Of a DNA stretch of 64,000 nucleotides, positions 16,771-25,628 are shown one piece after another (position 1 is the stretch's first letter; every line of letters begins with the position of its first letter). This DNA comes from Stenotrophomonas bentonitica (GTDB lineage Bacteria; Pseudomonadota; Gammaproteobacteria; Xanthomonadales; Xanthomonadaceae). The stretch lies in NCBI RefSeq assembly GCF_013185915.1, contig NZ_JAAZUH010000001.1, positions 868,001-932,000 on the forward strand, given 5' to 3'. The notes below the pieces were generated by a model. That model saw nothing but the letters and a program-made list of their open reading frames with translations. It did not search any database and was not told the DNA's origin. The position numbers were made by a program, and so were the translations under genes.

Positions 16771-17214
16771 ATGTCCGCTTCCCCCCGCGTCCCCTATGCC
16801 CGCCTGGCCGCCGACGCCTTCAAGGGCCTGCTGGCCACCAGCAAGGCCGTGCATGACAGTTCGATCGACCCCACCCTGATGGAGCTGGTGTTCCTGCGCG
16901 TGTCGCAGATCAACGGCTGCGGCTACTGCATGGACATGCACGGCACCGCGCTGCGCAAGGGCGGGATCGAGCCGCGCAAGCTGGACACCCTGCCGGCCTG
17001 GCATGAGAGCCGGTTCTTCGACGAGCGCGAAAAGGCCGCCCTGGGCTGGGCCGAGGCCCTGACCCGGCTGAGCACGGCGGCACCGTCGGACGCGGCCTTC
17101 GACGCGCTGGCGCCGCATTTCGATGAAAAGGGCATCAGCGACCTGAGCATGGGCATCGCGGTGATCAATGCCTGGAACCGGCTTGGCGCGGGGTTGCTGC
17201 CGCCGCTGCCGTAA
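16771..17214 (+). CDS. Carboxymuconolactone decarboxylase family (AhpD-like) protein
   Basis: The 147-residue product carries the AhpD-type redox motif NGCGYCMDMH (Cys50, Cys53, His57), which acts as a disulfide-reducing or peroxidase site, followed by an alpha-helical core (RKLDTL, FFDEREKAAL, AEALTR). Length and motif fit the CMD/AhpD-core group, not true muconolactone decarboxylase. It is a single-gene unit preceded by a short gap and followed by a SMAG pair. The partner reductase is unknown. Confidence 0.9.
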   Translation: MSASPRVPYARLAADAFKGLLATSKAVHDSSIDPTLMELVFLRVSQINGCGYCMDMHGTALRKGGIEPRKLDTLPAWHESRFFDEREKAALGWAEALTRLSTAAPSDAAFDALAPHFDEKGISDLSMGIAVINAWNRLGAGLLPPLP

Positions 17215-17255
17215 AGGGTGGGTGACCAAAACCCTCTCGAACCGATCGACCCGTC

Positions 17256-17326
17256 GTAGTGCCGGCCGCCGGCCGGCTCCAGGCGATGGCCAGCAGCATG
17301 GGGAGCCGGCCGGCGGCCGGCACTAC
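17256..17326. repeat. SMAG palindrome pair, GTAGTGCCGGCC type
   Basis: Convergent GTAGTGCCGGCCGCCGGCCGG copies lie 23 bases upstream of the ABC transporter start. The placement so close to a start codon could affect expression of the downstream gene. Confidence 0.85.
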
Positions 17327-17349
17327 GCGTCGACGGGGGCCGGTGCACA

Positions 17350-19215
17350 ATGGCCCGCATGCCTCCTGCGCCTCCCCAGAAAAACCCCAGCCTGCGCGAA
17401 CGCTTCAAGGCGATGCGCAACCTGCCCCCGTTCCTGCGCCAGGTCTGGCAGACAAGTCCGGCGCTGGCCACGGCCAGCCTGGGCCTGCGCGTCATCCGCG
17501 CGCTGCTGCCGGTGGCGATGCTGTACGTGGGCAAGCTCATCATCGATGCCGCGCTGCTGCTCAGCCGTCACGAGGCCGGTTTCCCGCCCTTCGGTGAGGC
17601 CCTCTCCAGCGGGCTGCTCAATCCGCTGCTGAGCCTGCTGGCGCTCGAATTCGGCCTGGCGATCGCCTCGGACCTGCTCGGCCGCATCGTCAGTTACGCC
17701 GATGCGCTGCTCTCGGAGCTGTTCACCAACGTCACCAGCGTGCGGCTGATGGAACACGCCGCCGAGCTGGACCTGGAGGACTTCGAGGACCCGGACCTGC
17801 AGGACAAGCTGGACCGCGCCCGACGCCAGACCATGGGCCGGATGAGCCTGATGAGCCAGCTGTTCGGCCAGGTGCAGGACCTGATCACGGTGGCCAGCCT
17901 GGCGGTCGGCCTGCTGATGTACGCGCCATGGCTGATCCTGCTGCTGGCGGTGGCGCTGGTGCCGGCCTTCATCGGCGAGTCGCACTTCAACGCGGCCGGT
18001 TACAGCCTGAACTTCCAGTGGACCCCCGAGCGCCGCCAGCTCGACTACCTGCGCCAGATCGGCGCCAGCGTGGAAACGGCCAAGGAAGTGAAGATCTTCA
18101 ACCTGCACCGGTTCCTGATCGACCGCTACCGGTTCCTTGCCGAGAAGTTCTTCCTCGCCAACCGTGCCCTCGCCCGCCGCCGCGCGTTCTGGGGCACGCT
18201 GCTGGCCGGACTGGGCACGCTGGGCTACTACACCGCCTATGCCTACATCGCCTGGCGCACCGTGCGCGGCGACTTTTCGATCGGCGACCTGACCTTCCTG
18301 GCCGGCAGCTTCCTGCGCCTGCGACAGCTGCTGGAAGGCCTGCTGATCGGGTTCTCCCAGGTGGCCAGCCAGGCGCTGTACCTGGACGACCTGTACTCAT
18401 TCTTCGAGATCGAGCCGGAAATCCATTCGCGCGCCGACGCGGTGCCGGTGCCGCAGCCGATCACCCGGGGCTTCGTGTTCGAGAACGTGGGGTTCCGCTA
18501 TCCGGATGCCGAGGCGTGGGCGGTGCGCCACCTGGATTTCGAGCTGCGCGCCGGCGAAGTATTGGCCCTGGTCGGCGAGAACGGCGCCGGCAAGACCACC
18601 CTGGTGAAGCTGCTGGCGCGGCTGTACGACCCCGACGAGGGCCGCATCCTGCTCGATGGGCGCGACCTGCGCGAGTACGACCTGGACGACCTGCGCGCCA
18701 ACATGGGGGTGATCTTCCAGGACTTCGTGCGCTACAACCTGACCGCCGGCGAGAACATCGGGGTGGGCCTGGTCGAGGCGATGACCGACGACGCGCGCAT
18801 CCGCGACGCGGCGCGGCGCGGCATGGCCGACGAGGTGATCGAGGGACTGCCACAGGGCTACGAGCAGCTGATCGGGCGCCGGTTCAAGCAGGGCGTGGAC
18901 CTGTCCGGCGGGCAGTGGCAGAAGATCGCCATCGCGCGCGCGTACATGCGCGACGCGCAGGTGATGATCCTGGACGAACCCACCGCCGCGCTGGACGCGC
19001 GCGCCGAGTTCGAGGTGTTCCAGCGCTTCAAGGAGCTGTCCGACAACCGCACGGCGGTGTTGATCTCGCACCGGTTCTCGTCGGTGCGCATGGCCGACCG
19101 GATCCTGGTGCTGGCCGAGGGCCGATTGGAGGCCAGCGGCACCCATGCCGAGCTGATGGCGCAGGGTGGACGGTATGCGGAGTTGTTCGAATTGCAGGCG
19201 GCGGGATACCGCTGA
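17350..19215 (+). CDS. ABC transporter, fused permease and ATPase (exporter type)
   Basis: The 621-residue half-transporter has a basic N-terminus, a six-helix membrane domain (residues about 40-340) and a nucleotide-binding domain with Walker A GENGAGKTT (409-417), signature LSGGQWQ (from 518) and Walker B VMILDEPTAALD, then the H-loop ISHRFS. The heterogeneous linker LDLEDFEDPDLQDKLDRA is shared with exporters of the MsbA/LapB-related and HlyB-like groups. It probably works as a homodimer exporting a lipid, peptide or drug. ATG 17350 lacks a clear ribosome site; a second ATG at 17359 is close. Confidence 0.9.
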   Translation: MARMPPAPPQKNPSLRERFKAMRNLPPFLRQVWQTSPALATASLGLRVIRALLPVAMLYVGKLIIDAALLLSRHEAGFPPFGEALSSGLLNPLLSLLALEFGLAIASDLLGRIVSYADALLSELFTNVTSVRLMEHAAELDLEDFEDPDLQDKLDRARRQTMGRMSLMSQLFGQVQDLITVASLAVGLLMYAPWLILLLAVALVPAFIGESHFNAAGYSLNFQWTPERRQLDYLRQIGASVETAKEVKIFNLHRFLIDRYRFLAEKFFLANRALARRRAFWGTLLAGLGTLGYYTAYAYIAWRTVRGDFSIGDLTFLAGSFLRLRQLLEGLLIGFSQVASQALYLDDLYSFFEIEPEIHSRADAVPVPQPITRGFVFENVGFRYPDAEAWAVRHLDFELRAGEVLALVGENGAGKTTLVKLLARLYDPDEGRILLDGRDLREYDLDDLRANMGVIFQDFVRYNLTAGENIGVGLVEAMTDDARIRDAARRGMADEVIEGLPQGYEQLIGRRFKQGVDLSGGQWQKIAIARAYMRDAQVMILDEPTAALDARAEFEVFQRFKELSDNRTAVLISHRFSSVRMADRILVLAEGRLEASGTHAELMAQGGRYAELFELQAAGYR

Positions 19216-19224
19216 ATGGGGTTC

Positions 19225-19254
19225 AATGAGAATTTATCTCATTTGGGCTAGAAT
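19225..19254 (+). promoter_or_regulatory. Iron-box-like palindrome and -10 box before fpr
   Basis: AATGAGA-ATTTA-TCTCATT (19225-19243) is a perfect 7-bp inverted repeat and resembles the TGAGAAT-type Fur box. A TAGAAT hexamer (19249-19254) lies where a -10 box would be, so the palindrome covers the -35 region. Regulation by Fur or a related iron/redox regulator is inferred. Confidence 0.5.
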
Positions 19255-19286
19255 ACCCCCGACAACACAGATCAGACCCCACCCCC

Positions 19287-20066
19287 ATGTCTTCCGCTTT
19301 TGGTGCCGAAACGGTGCTTGAAGTCCGTCACTGGACGGACGCCTACTTCAGCTTCACCACCACCCGCGACAGCGGTTTCCGCTTCGAGAATGGCCAGTTC
19401 GTCATGATCGGGCTGGAAACCGAGGCGCGGCCGCTGCTGCGTGCGTATTCGATCGCCAGCGCCAACTGGGAAGAGAACCTGGAGTTCTTCAGCATCAAGG
19501 TGCAGGACGGTCCGCTGACCTCGCGCCTGCAGCACATCAAGCCGGGCGACAAGGTGCTGGTCGGCAAGAAGCCCACCGGCACGCTGCTGATCAGCGACCT
19601 GCACCCCGGCAAGCACCTGTACCTGCTGGGCACCGGCACCGGCCTGGCGCCGTGGCTGTCGGTGATCAAGGACCCGGAAACCTACGAGCGCTTCGACAAG
19701 GTGATCCTCACCCATGGCGTGCGCTTCGAGAAGGACCTGGCCTATCGCGAGCTGTTCGAGAAGGAACTGCGCGAGCACGAGTTCCTGGGCGAGATGATCG
19801 GCGACAAGCTGCTGTATTACCCGGCCGTCACCCGTGAGCCGTTCCCGAACCAGGGCCGCCTGACCTCGCTGATGGAAAGCGGCGAGATGCAGCGCACCCT
19901 GGGCCTGCCGGAACTGAACCCGGAAAACGACCGCGCGATGATCTGCGGCAGCCCGCAGATGCTGGCCGACCTGCGCCACGTGCTGGACGCCCGCGGTTTC
20001 CAGACCTCGCCGCGCATCGGCACGCCGGGACATTACGTGTTCGAGCGCGCGTTTGTAGAGAAATAA
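19287..20066 (+). CDS. fpr: Ferredoxin/flavodoxin-NADP reductase
   Basis: The 259-residue FAD enzyme shuttles electrons between NADPH and ferredoxin or flavodoxin, supporting Fe-S and oxidative-stress pathways. The FAD motif is RAYSIAS (52-58), the NADP motif GTGTGLAPWLS (115-125), and the C-terminus VFERAFVEK is the signature of the bacterial Fpr group, in which the last residues stack on the flavin. The gene stands alone behind the palindrome described above and is followed by a cluster of SMAG repeats. Length and C-terminus agree with subclass II bacterial FPRs. Confidence 0.95.
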   Translation: MSSAFGAETVLEVRHWTDAYFSFTTTRDSGFRFENGQFVMIGLETEARPLLRAYSIASANWEENLEFFSIKVQDGPLTSRLQHIKPGDKVLVGKKPTGTLLISDLHPGKHLYLLGTGTGLAPWLSVIKDPETYERFDKVILTHGVRFEKDLAYRELFEKELREHEFLGEMIGDKLLYYPAVTREPFPNQGRLTSLMESGEMQRTLGLPELNPENDRAMICGSPQMLADLRHVLDARGFQTSPRIGTPGHYVFERAFVEK

Positions 20067-20086
20067 CCGGCGCCGGGTGATCCGCG

Positions 20087-20231
20087 AGGGACACGCATGG
20101 CGTGTCACTACGCGTAGAGACACGCCATGCGTGTCCCGCGCAGACCCCGCCGCCCCAGCGTAGAGACACGCCATGCGTGTCCCGCGCAGACCCCGCCGCC
20201 CCAGCATAGAAACACGCCATGCGTGTCCCAC
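20087..20231. repeat. SMAG array: three 46-bp tandem units plus one inverted copy
   Basis: The GTAGAGACACGCCATGCGTGTC unit with its spacer occurs at 20114, 20160 and 20206 with a constant 46-base period, the third slightly diverged (ATAGAAAC). An inverted copy (20087-20111) precedes them. The array separates fpr from the convergent glutathione peroxidase gene. Confidence 0.85.
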
Positions 20232-20233
20232 GT

Positions 20234-20716
20234 TCACCCCAACGCAGCCTCCACGTCTCCGCGCAGGTTTTCCGGCTTATCCGTGGGCGCATACCGCTCG
20301 AGCACCCGACCATCGCGGCCGATCAGGAACTTGCTGAAGTTCCACTTGATCGCGCTCAAGCCGAGCAGGCCGGTTTTCTCCTTTTTGAGCCACGTCCACA
20401 GCGGGTGTGCGCCGTCGCCGTTGACCTCGATCTTCTCCGACAGCGGGAAGTCCACCGCGTAGGTCAGCGAGCAGAAATTCCGGATCTCGTCGGCGTTGCC
20501 CGGCTCCTGGTGCCCGAACTGGTCGCACGGGAAGCCGATCACCACCAGGCCGCGTTCGCGGTACTCCTTCCACAGGGTCTCCAGGCCTTCGTACTGCGGC
20601 GTGAAGCCGCACTTGCTGGCCACGTTCACCAGCAGCAGGGCCTTGCCCCGGTACTGCTCCAGCGGCTGCGGCTGGCCGTCCAGGTCCACGAACGAGAAAT
20701 CGAATGCGGTGGTCAT
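20234..20716 (-). CDS. Glutathione peroxidase family protein
   Basis: The 160-residue thiol peroxidase has the catalytic Cys36 in NVASKCGFTPQY, the GPx signature FPCDQFGHQEPG and the Trp motif KWNFSKFL. Cys64 and Cys81 (IRNFCSL) are further cysteines that could resolve the intermediate, as in thioredoxin-dependent GPx proteins, so the electron donor may be thioredoxin rather than glutathione. ATG 20716 matches the family start (MTTAFDFSF); longer frames run back through a SMAG element. The stop is a few bases from the SMAG array. Confidence 0.94.
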   Translation of the reverse strand: MTTAFDFSFVDLDGQPQPLEQYRGKALLLVNVASKCGFTPQYEGLETLWKEYRERGLVVIGFPCDQFGHQEPGNADEIRNFCSLTYAVDFPLSEKIEVNGDGAHPLWTWLKKEKTGLLGLSAIKWNFSKFLIGRDGRVLERYAPTDKPENLRGDVEAALG

Positions 20717-20754
20717 GGTCGTGCTCCGGAGTGGGGATAGGGTGATTGTAGGCC

Positions 20755-20779
20755 GCAGCCACGCAGGGCGTGGCTCTAC
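20755..20779 (-). repeat. Single SMAG palindrome
   Basis: A GTAGAGCCACGCC-type element read on the minus strand, between the divergent GPx and M3 peptidase genes. Confidence 0.75.
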
Positions 20780-20875
20780 CGGTTCGAAACCCTCGCCTAC
20801 ACATGCCTTTCGACACAAGCCCGGGGCCATCACCCCGGGTTAACCTCGGGCACTTGTCTGACCGGAGATTTCCCC

Positions 20876-23035
20876 TTGACCACCCGTCTTGCCCTCGCTG
20901 TCGCCGTGACCCTCGGCCTTGCCCTGCCCGCCTATTCCGCCGTTGCCGCCACCCCGGCCGCCAACGCCGCCCAGCAGGCCAACCCGTTCTTCGCCGACAG
21001 CCCGCTGCCGCTGCACTACCCGCAGTTCGACAAGATCAAGGACAGCGACTTCGCTCCCGCCTTCGACGCCGGCATGGCCCAGCAGCTGAAGGAAGTGGAG
21101 GCCATCGCCAACAACAAGGCCAAGCCGACCTTCGAAAACACCCTCATCGCCCTGGAAAAGAGCGGTGACACCCTGGACCGCGCCACCACCGTGTTCTTCA
21201 GCCTGGTCGGTGCCGATACCAACGACACCCGCAAGAAGCTGCAGGCCGACTACTCGGCCAAGTTCGCCGCGCACAGCGATGCGATCGCGCTGAACGGCAA
21301 GCTGTTCGACCGCATCCAGGCCCTGTATGACACCCGCACCCAGCTCGGCCTGGACGCCGAAGGCGTGCGCCTGGTCGAGAAGTACTACGAAAGCTACGTC
21401 CGCGCCGGCGCCAAGCTCAACGAAGCCGACAAGACCAAGCTCAAGGCGATGAACGCCGAGCTGGCCAGCCTGGGCACCAAGTTCAGCCAGAACGTGCAGA
21501 ACGAAGTGAATGCCTCGGCCGTGACCGTGGACGACGTCAAGCTGCTGGACGGCCTGTCGGACGAGCAGATCGCCGCCGCCTCCGAAGCCGCCAAGGCGCG
21601 CAAGCTCGACGGCAAGTACGTCATCGCGCTGCTCAACACCACCGGCCAGCCGCCGCTGACCAACCTGACCAACCGCGACCTTCGCAAGAAGATCTACGAC
21701 GCCTCGGTCACCCGTGGCAGCCGCGGTGGCGAGTTCGACAACACCGCGCTGGTCGCGCGCATCATGCAGCTGCGTGCCGACAAGGCCAAGCTGATGGGCT
21801 TCGAGAACTTCGCGGCCTACAACCTGACCAACCAGACCGCCAAGACCCCGGAAGCGGTCAACGCCATGCTGGGCCAGCTGGCCCCGGCCGCGGTGGCCAA
21901 CGCCAAGCGCGAAGCCGCCGACCTGCAGGCGATGATCGACAAGGAACAGAAGGCCGCGGGCAAGCCGACCTTCCAGCTCGAAGCATGGGACTGGGCCTAC
22001 TACAGCGAGAAGGTGCGCCAGGCCAAGTACAACTTCGACGAGTCCCAGCTCAAGCCGTACTTCGAGCTGAAGAACGTGCTGGAAAACGGCGTGTTCTTCG
22101 CCGCCAACCAGGAATACGGCCTGAGCTTCAAGCAGCGCACCGACCTGCCGGTCTACCACGACGACGTGACCGTGTACGACGTGTTCGACGCCGACGGCAG
22201 CCAGCTGGCGATCTTCATCTTCGACCCGTACGCGCGCGCCTCCAAGCGTGGCGGTGCGTGGATGAACTCCTACGTTTCGCAGTCGGCGCTGACCGGTTTC
22301 AAGCCGGTGGTGGCCAACCACCTCAACATTCCCAAGCCGCCGGCCGGCCAGCCGACCCTGCTGACCTGGGATGAAGTGACCACCACCTTCCACGAATTCG
22401 GCCACGCCCTGCACGGCATGTTCTCGAACGTGAAGTACCCGTACTTCTCGGGCACCTCGGTGCCGCGCGACTTCGTCGAGTTCCCCTCGCAGGTCAACGA
22501 GATGTGGGCCGACAACCCGCTGATCCTGAAGAACTACGCCAAGGACCACCGCAACGGCACCGCGATGCCGCAGGCACTGCTGGACAAGGTGCTGGCCGCG
22601 TCGAAGTTCAACCAGGGCTTTGCCACCACCGAATACCTGGGTGCGGCCATGCTCGACCAGCGCTGGCACCAGATCGGTCCGGACCAGGTGCCGGCAGCCA
22701 AGGACGTGATGGCCTTCGAGCGCGCCGCGCTGGAGAAGGACGGCATCTACTACGCGCCGGTTCCGCCGCGCTACAAGACCCCGTACTTCAGCCACATCAT
22801 GGGCGGCTACTCGGCGGGTTACTACGCCTACATCTGGTCGGAAGTGCTGGATGCCAACACCCAGAAGTGGTTCCGCGAGAACGGCGGCCTGAGCCGCAAG
22901 AACGGCGACCATTTCCGCCAGACCCTGCTGTCCAAGGGCGGCAGCGTGGACGCGATGCAGCTGTTCCAGGACTTCGCCGGTCATGCGCCGGAGATCGGTC
23001 CGCTGCTGGAAAAGCGTGGCCTGACCCAGCCGTAA
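20876..23035 (+). CDS. M3-family zinc metallopeptidase (Dcp-like), exported
   Basis: The 719-residue protein is a peptidyl-dipeptidase/oligopeptidase. It starts with TTG at 20876, preceded by GGAG, and has a clear signal peptide (LALAVAVTLGLALPAYSAVAA), so it is periplasmic rather than cytosolic. The zinc site is TTFHEFGHALHG (His506, Glu507, His510) with the third ligand in EFPSQVNE (Glu535). Length and layout match the Dcp/M3A group. A strong terminator follows. A role in using or clearing peptides in the periplasm is likely; it could pair functionally with the POT transporter encoded 3.5 kb on. Confidence 0.92.
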   Translation: MTTRLALAVAVTLGLALPAYSAVAATPAANAAQQANPFFADSPLPLHYPQFDKIKDSDFAPAFDAGMAQQLKEVEAIANNKAKPTFENTLIALEKSGDTLDRATTVFFSLVGADTNDTRKKLQADYSAKFAAHSDAIALNGKLFDRIQALYDTRTQLGLDAEGVRLVEKYYESYVRAGAKLNEADKTKLKAMNAELASLGTKFSQNVQNEVNASAVTVDDVKLLDGLSDEQIAAASEAAKARKLDGKYVIALLNTTGQPPLTNLTNRDLRKKIYDASVTRGSRGGEFDNTALVARIMQLRADKAKLMGFENFAAYNLTNQTAKTPEAVNAMLGQLAPAAVANAKREAADLQAMIDKEQKAAGKPTFQLEAWDWAYYSEKVRQAKYNFDESQLKPYFELKNVLENGVFFAANQEYGLSFKQRTDLPVYHDDVTVYDVFDADGSQLAIFIFDPYARASKRGGAWMNSYVSQSALTGFKPVVANHLNIPKPPAGQPTLLTWDEVTTTFHEFGHALHGMFSNVKYPYFSGTSVPRDFVEFPSQVNEMWADNPLILKNYAKDHRNGTAMPQALLDKVLAASKFNQGFATTEYLGAAMLDQRWHQIGPDQVPAAKDVMAFERAALEKDGIYYAPVPPRYKTPYFSHIMGGYSAGYYAYIWSEVLDANTQKWFRENGGLSRKNGDHFRQTLLSKGGSVDAMQLFQDFAGHAPEIGPLLEKRGLTQP

Positions 23036-23057
23036 TCGGCCAGGGAGTCGCGACATG

Positions 23058-23090
23058 AAAACCGCCCGGCACTGCCGGGCGGTTTTTTTT
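23058..23090 (+). terminator. Rho-independent terminator of the M3 peptidase gene
   Basis: CCGCCCGGC pairs with GCCGGGCGG across a three-base loop and is followed by eight T (23083-23090). Confidence 0.92.
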
Positions 23091-23110
23091 CGAACGCAGC
23101 ACAGTGGGTC

Positions 23111-23168
23111 GGGGACACGCATGGCGTGTCGCTACGCGGCGCAGCGTAGTGACACGCCATGCGTGTCA
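23111..23168. repeat. SMAG palindrome pair, GTAGTGACACGCC type
   Basis: Two convergent copies (GACACGCATGGCGTGTCGCTAC and GTAGTGACACGCCATGCGTGTC) lie between the M3 peptidase terminator and cfa. The end of the right copy contains the TGA stop of cfa read on the minus strand. Confidence 0.8.
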
Positions 23169-24284
23169 TCGCGGTGCCAGATATCCTCCCGGAACCCCAC
23201 CAGGCGACAACACCAGCTGCCACAACTGCGCATGCCGGCAGCGGAAGCTCGCCATCGATCCGGCCAGATAGAACCGCCACATCCGCTTGAACCGTTCGTC
23301 ATAACGCTGCGGATCCAGCCGCCCCCACGCCGCCTCCACGTTCGCCCGCCACGCCTGCAGGGTGCGGTCGTAATCCGGCCCGAAGCTGTGCCAGTCCTCC
23401 AGCACGAACAACCCCTCGAACGCGGCGGTGATCTGCGCGGCCGACGGCAGCATCGAATTGGGAAAGATGTAGCGTGCGATCCACGGGTCGGTACGGTGCC
23501 GCGATATGTTGCTGCCGATGCTGTGCAACAGGAACAACCCGTCCGCCTTCAGGCATCGCCGCGCCATCTCGAAGTAACCGCGGTAGTTCTTGTCGCCCAC
23601 GTGTTCGAACATGCCCACCGACAGGATCGCATCGAAATGCTCCTCCACGTCGTGGTAATCCTGCAGGCGGATCTCGATCGGCAGGCCGGCGCACAGCTCG
23701 CGCGCGAACTCGGCTTGTTCCTGCGAAATGGTGATGCCCACGCCGGACACCCCGTAGCGCTCGGCCGCGAACTTCAGCGCCTCACCCCAGCCGCAGCCGA
23801 TGTCGAGCACGCGCTGGCCCGGGCGCAGGCCAAGCTTGCGGCAGATCAGGTCGAGCTTGGCCTCCTGCGCTGCATCGAGGTCGCGTGCCTGGGCCCAGTA
23901 CCCGCAGCTGTAGACCATGCGCCTGCCCAGCATGGCGTGGTACAGGTCGTTGCCCAGGTCGTAATGGCGACGGCCCACTTCCAGGCCGCCGCCGCCGGCC
24001 TGCAGGTTGAACAGGCGGGCCTTCAGCCCATCGGCCAGCTCGCGCCAGCCGTGCACGCGTTCGTCCACGTGCGCCTGCATCAGGTGCAGCAGGAACCCGT
24101 CCAGCGAGGCGGCGTCCCACTGCCCGTCCATGTAGCTCTCGCCCAGGCCGAGCGACCCCTGCGCGATGACCCGGGCGTAGAAGTGCGGGTCGTGGACCTG
24201 GATGTCGTGCGGACGCCCGCCGTCAACGGTGACGTCCGCCTCGTGCAGCAACTCGATTACCCGCCGTTGCAGCCCCCCGTCCAT
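23166..24284 (-). CDS. cfa: Cyclopropane-fatty-acyl-phospholipid synthase
   Basis: This enzyme adds a methylene bridge from S-adenosylmethionine to cis double bonds of membrane phospholipids. The 372-residue product has the SAM motif VLDIGCGWGE (159-168), preceded by the lipid-binding domain (HYDLGNDLYHAML, SCGYWA) and followed by MFEHVGDKNY, all typical of CFA synthases. Its ATG is 12 bases past the stop of the lipoprotein gene upstream, so the two form an operon. The TGA stop coincides with the edge of a SMAG palindrome. Confidence 0.94.
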   Translation of the reverse strand: MDGGLQRRVIELLHEADVTVDGGRPHDIQVHDPHFYARVIAQGSLGLGESYMDGQWDAASLDGFLLHLMQAHVDERVHGWRELADGLKARLFNLQAGGGGLEVGRRHYDLGNDLYHAMLGRRMVYSCGYWAQARDLDAAQEAKLDLICRKLGLRPGQRVLDIGCGWGEALKFAAERYGVSGVGITISQEQAEFARELCAGLPIEIRLQDYHDVEEHFDAILSVGMFEHVGDKNYRGYFEMARRCLKADGLFLLHSIGSNISRHRTDPWIARYIFPNSMLPSAAQITAAFEGLFVLEDWHSFGPDYDRTLQAWRANVEAAWGRLDPQRYDERFKRMWRFYLAGSMASFRCRHAQLWQLVLSPGGVPGGYLAPR

Positions 24285-24296
24285 GTCGCCGCCCCG

Positions 24297-25157
24297 TCAG
24301 CCCTTGGCGAACAGGCCGGCGTAGGCCGGCGCCACGTGCGGCACCAGCACGGCGGCCGGCACATCCACCGTCTGCGTGCCGTCCGAGTACGGCCCCACCT
24401 GGTACGGCGGGAACACGAACCGCACCGCAGTGATCAGGCCGTTGGGGTCGGTGATCGGCTGGAACTGGCTGAAGTTGTCGGCGCTGGCGCCGGTGCCGTC
24501 GGCAATCATCCGGCTGGCGCTGCGCAGCGCTTCCTGCTGCTGGCCCGGCTCCATGTCGTCGCTGCTCAGCCGGGTCGCCACGCGCTCGCGCAGCTGGTCG
24601 GCCACGTAATCGCTGACCGCGCCCCAGCCTTTGGTATCCGGAATCAGCTTCTCGGCGGTAAGCATCTGCTGCTGTTCGGGCAGCCACACGAAGCGCGCCA
24701 CCAGCGGCTCGCCGTGGGCGCCGCCGGTGTAGCGGCTGCCATCGGCGCTGATCACCACCATCTGCTGCGTTTCCAGCAGTTTCTCGAAACTCAGCGACAG
24801 CTCGTACGGCATGGTCGGCTTGTCGTTGCCCAGCCCGTCCACCGCCTGCTGCAGCTCGCCGCGCGCGGCGGTGGCGTAGTCCGACAGCGCCTTGGCCAGG
24901 CCCGGGTAGCGGTTCACGTCCGGCGGGTAGCTGATGCCAACCACGGCCTGCGGCGTGTTTTCGATGACGTCGCGCAGTTCCAGCGGTGCGTCGACGGTCG
25001 CCTGCGGAGCGGTGGTGTCCGGCTGCGTGGTGGCCGGGCCTTCGGTCGGCGCGGCGGTGGTGTCCGGCTCGCGCTTGCAGCCGGCCAGCAGCACCAGCCC
25101 CACGGCCAACGCCAGCGCACCGGTACGCAGCGCGCGGCGGTTTCCTGCGATGTTCAT
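24297..25157 (-). CDS. Lipoprotein with DUF3298 (RsiV-like) domain
   Basis: The 286-residue product starts with a lipoprotein signal and lipobox LAGC (Cys27), a Thr/Pro-rich linker, then a DUF4163/DUF3298-type domain (YELSLSFEKLLE, HGEPLVARFVW, EKLIPDT, VRFVFPPYQVGPYSDG), which occurs in RsiV-like and other periplasmic proteins. The ATG at 25157 follows GAGGGGATT; an ATG at 25184 with AGAAGGAAC is an equally good start, giving 295 residues. It lies 12 bases before cfa, hinting at an envelope link. Ligand unknown. Confidence 0.85.
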   Translation of the reverse strand: MNIAGNRRALRTGALALAVGLVLLAGCKREPDTTAAPTEGPATTQPDTTAPQATVDAPLELRDVIENTPQAVVGISYPPDVNRYPGLAKALSDYATAARGELQQAVDGLGNDKPTMPYELSLSFEKLLETQQMVVISADGSRYTGGAHGEPLVARFVWLPEQQQMLTAEKLIPDTKGWGAVSDYVADQLRERVATRLSSDDMEPGQQQEALRSASRMIADGTGASADNFSQFQPITDPNGLITAVRFVFPPYQVGPYSDGTQTVDVPAAVLVPHVAPAYAGLFAKG

Positions 25158-25218
25158 TGCAATCCCCTCGTTGAATCCCGTCATGATGTTCCTTCTTCCG
25201 TGAAAGGCGCCTGTTTTT

Positions 25219-25521
25219 TCAGGGCGCGAGCAGATCCTGGTACTCGGTGTGCCGTTCGAAAAAGCTCTCTGCGTAAGCGCAGGCGGGCACGACCTTGAGT
25301 TTGTTGTCGCGGGCATAGCGCAGGGCGACCTTGGTCAGCTCACCGGCGATCCCCCTTCCGCCGATCGCCTCAGGCACCTCGGTGTGGGTGATGACCATCC
25401 GCTTGCGCTTGATCTGGTAGTCCAGCAGGGCCAGATGGCCCTGGACGCGGGCCTGGAACCGGTGCAGGACCGGATCGTGCTCCACTTCGTACGCCAATCC
25501 GGGCGGGGTGACCGAAGCCAT
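25219..25521 (-). CDS. Small GNAT-fold N-acetyltransferase (YjdJ-like)
   Basis: The 100-residue product belongs to the short GCN5-related group (PF14542-type). The N-terminal beta-sheet (RFQARVQGHLALLDYQI) is followed by the EVPEAIGGRGIAGELTKVALRYAR motif, whose glycine-rich loop binds acetyl-CoA, and by a C-terminal VPACAYAESFF with a cysteine. The length of about 100 residues fits. AGGAGA stands before ATG 25521. The stop codon overlaps a weak hairpin (25207-25227). Acceptor substrate unknown. Confidence 0.85.
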   Translation of the reverse strand: MASVTPPGLAYEVEHDPVLHRFQARVQGHLALLDYQIKRKRMVITHTEVPEAIGGRGIAGELTKVALRYARDNKLKVVPACAYAESFFERHTEYQDLLAP

Positions 25522-25628
25522 GGGCGGTGTCTCCTGCGGCGACTGTCGCGATAGTGCGCAGCGTGGCGCCATGATCGCGTGAAGCCTGAACAGGGGCAAC
25601 AGGCGACGTAACGGGTCACATCTGGCCC

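Noticed and set aside
20087..20231. CRISPR-like spacing of repeats
   Set aside because: Only three units, with repeated rather than unique spacers, and each is a SMAG palindrome.
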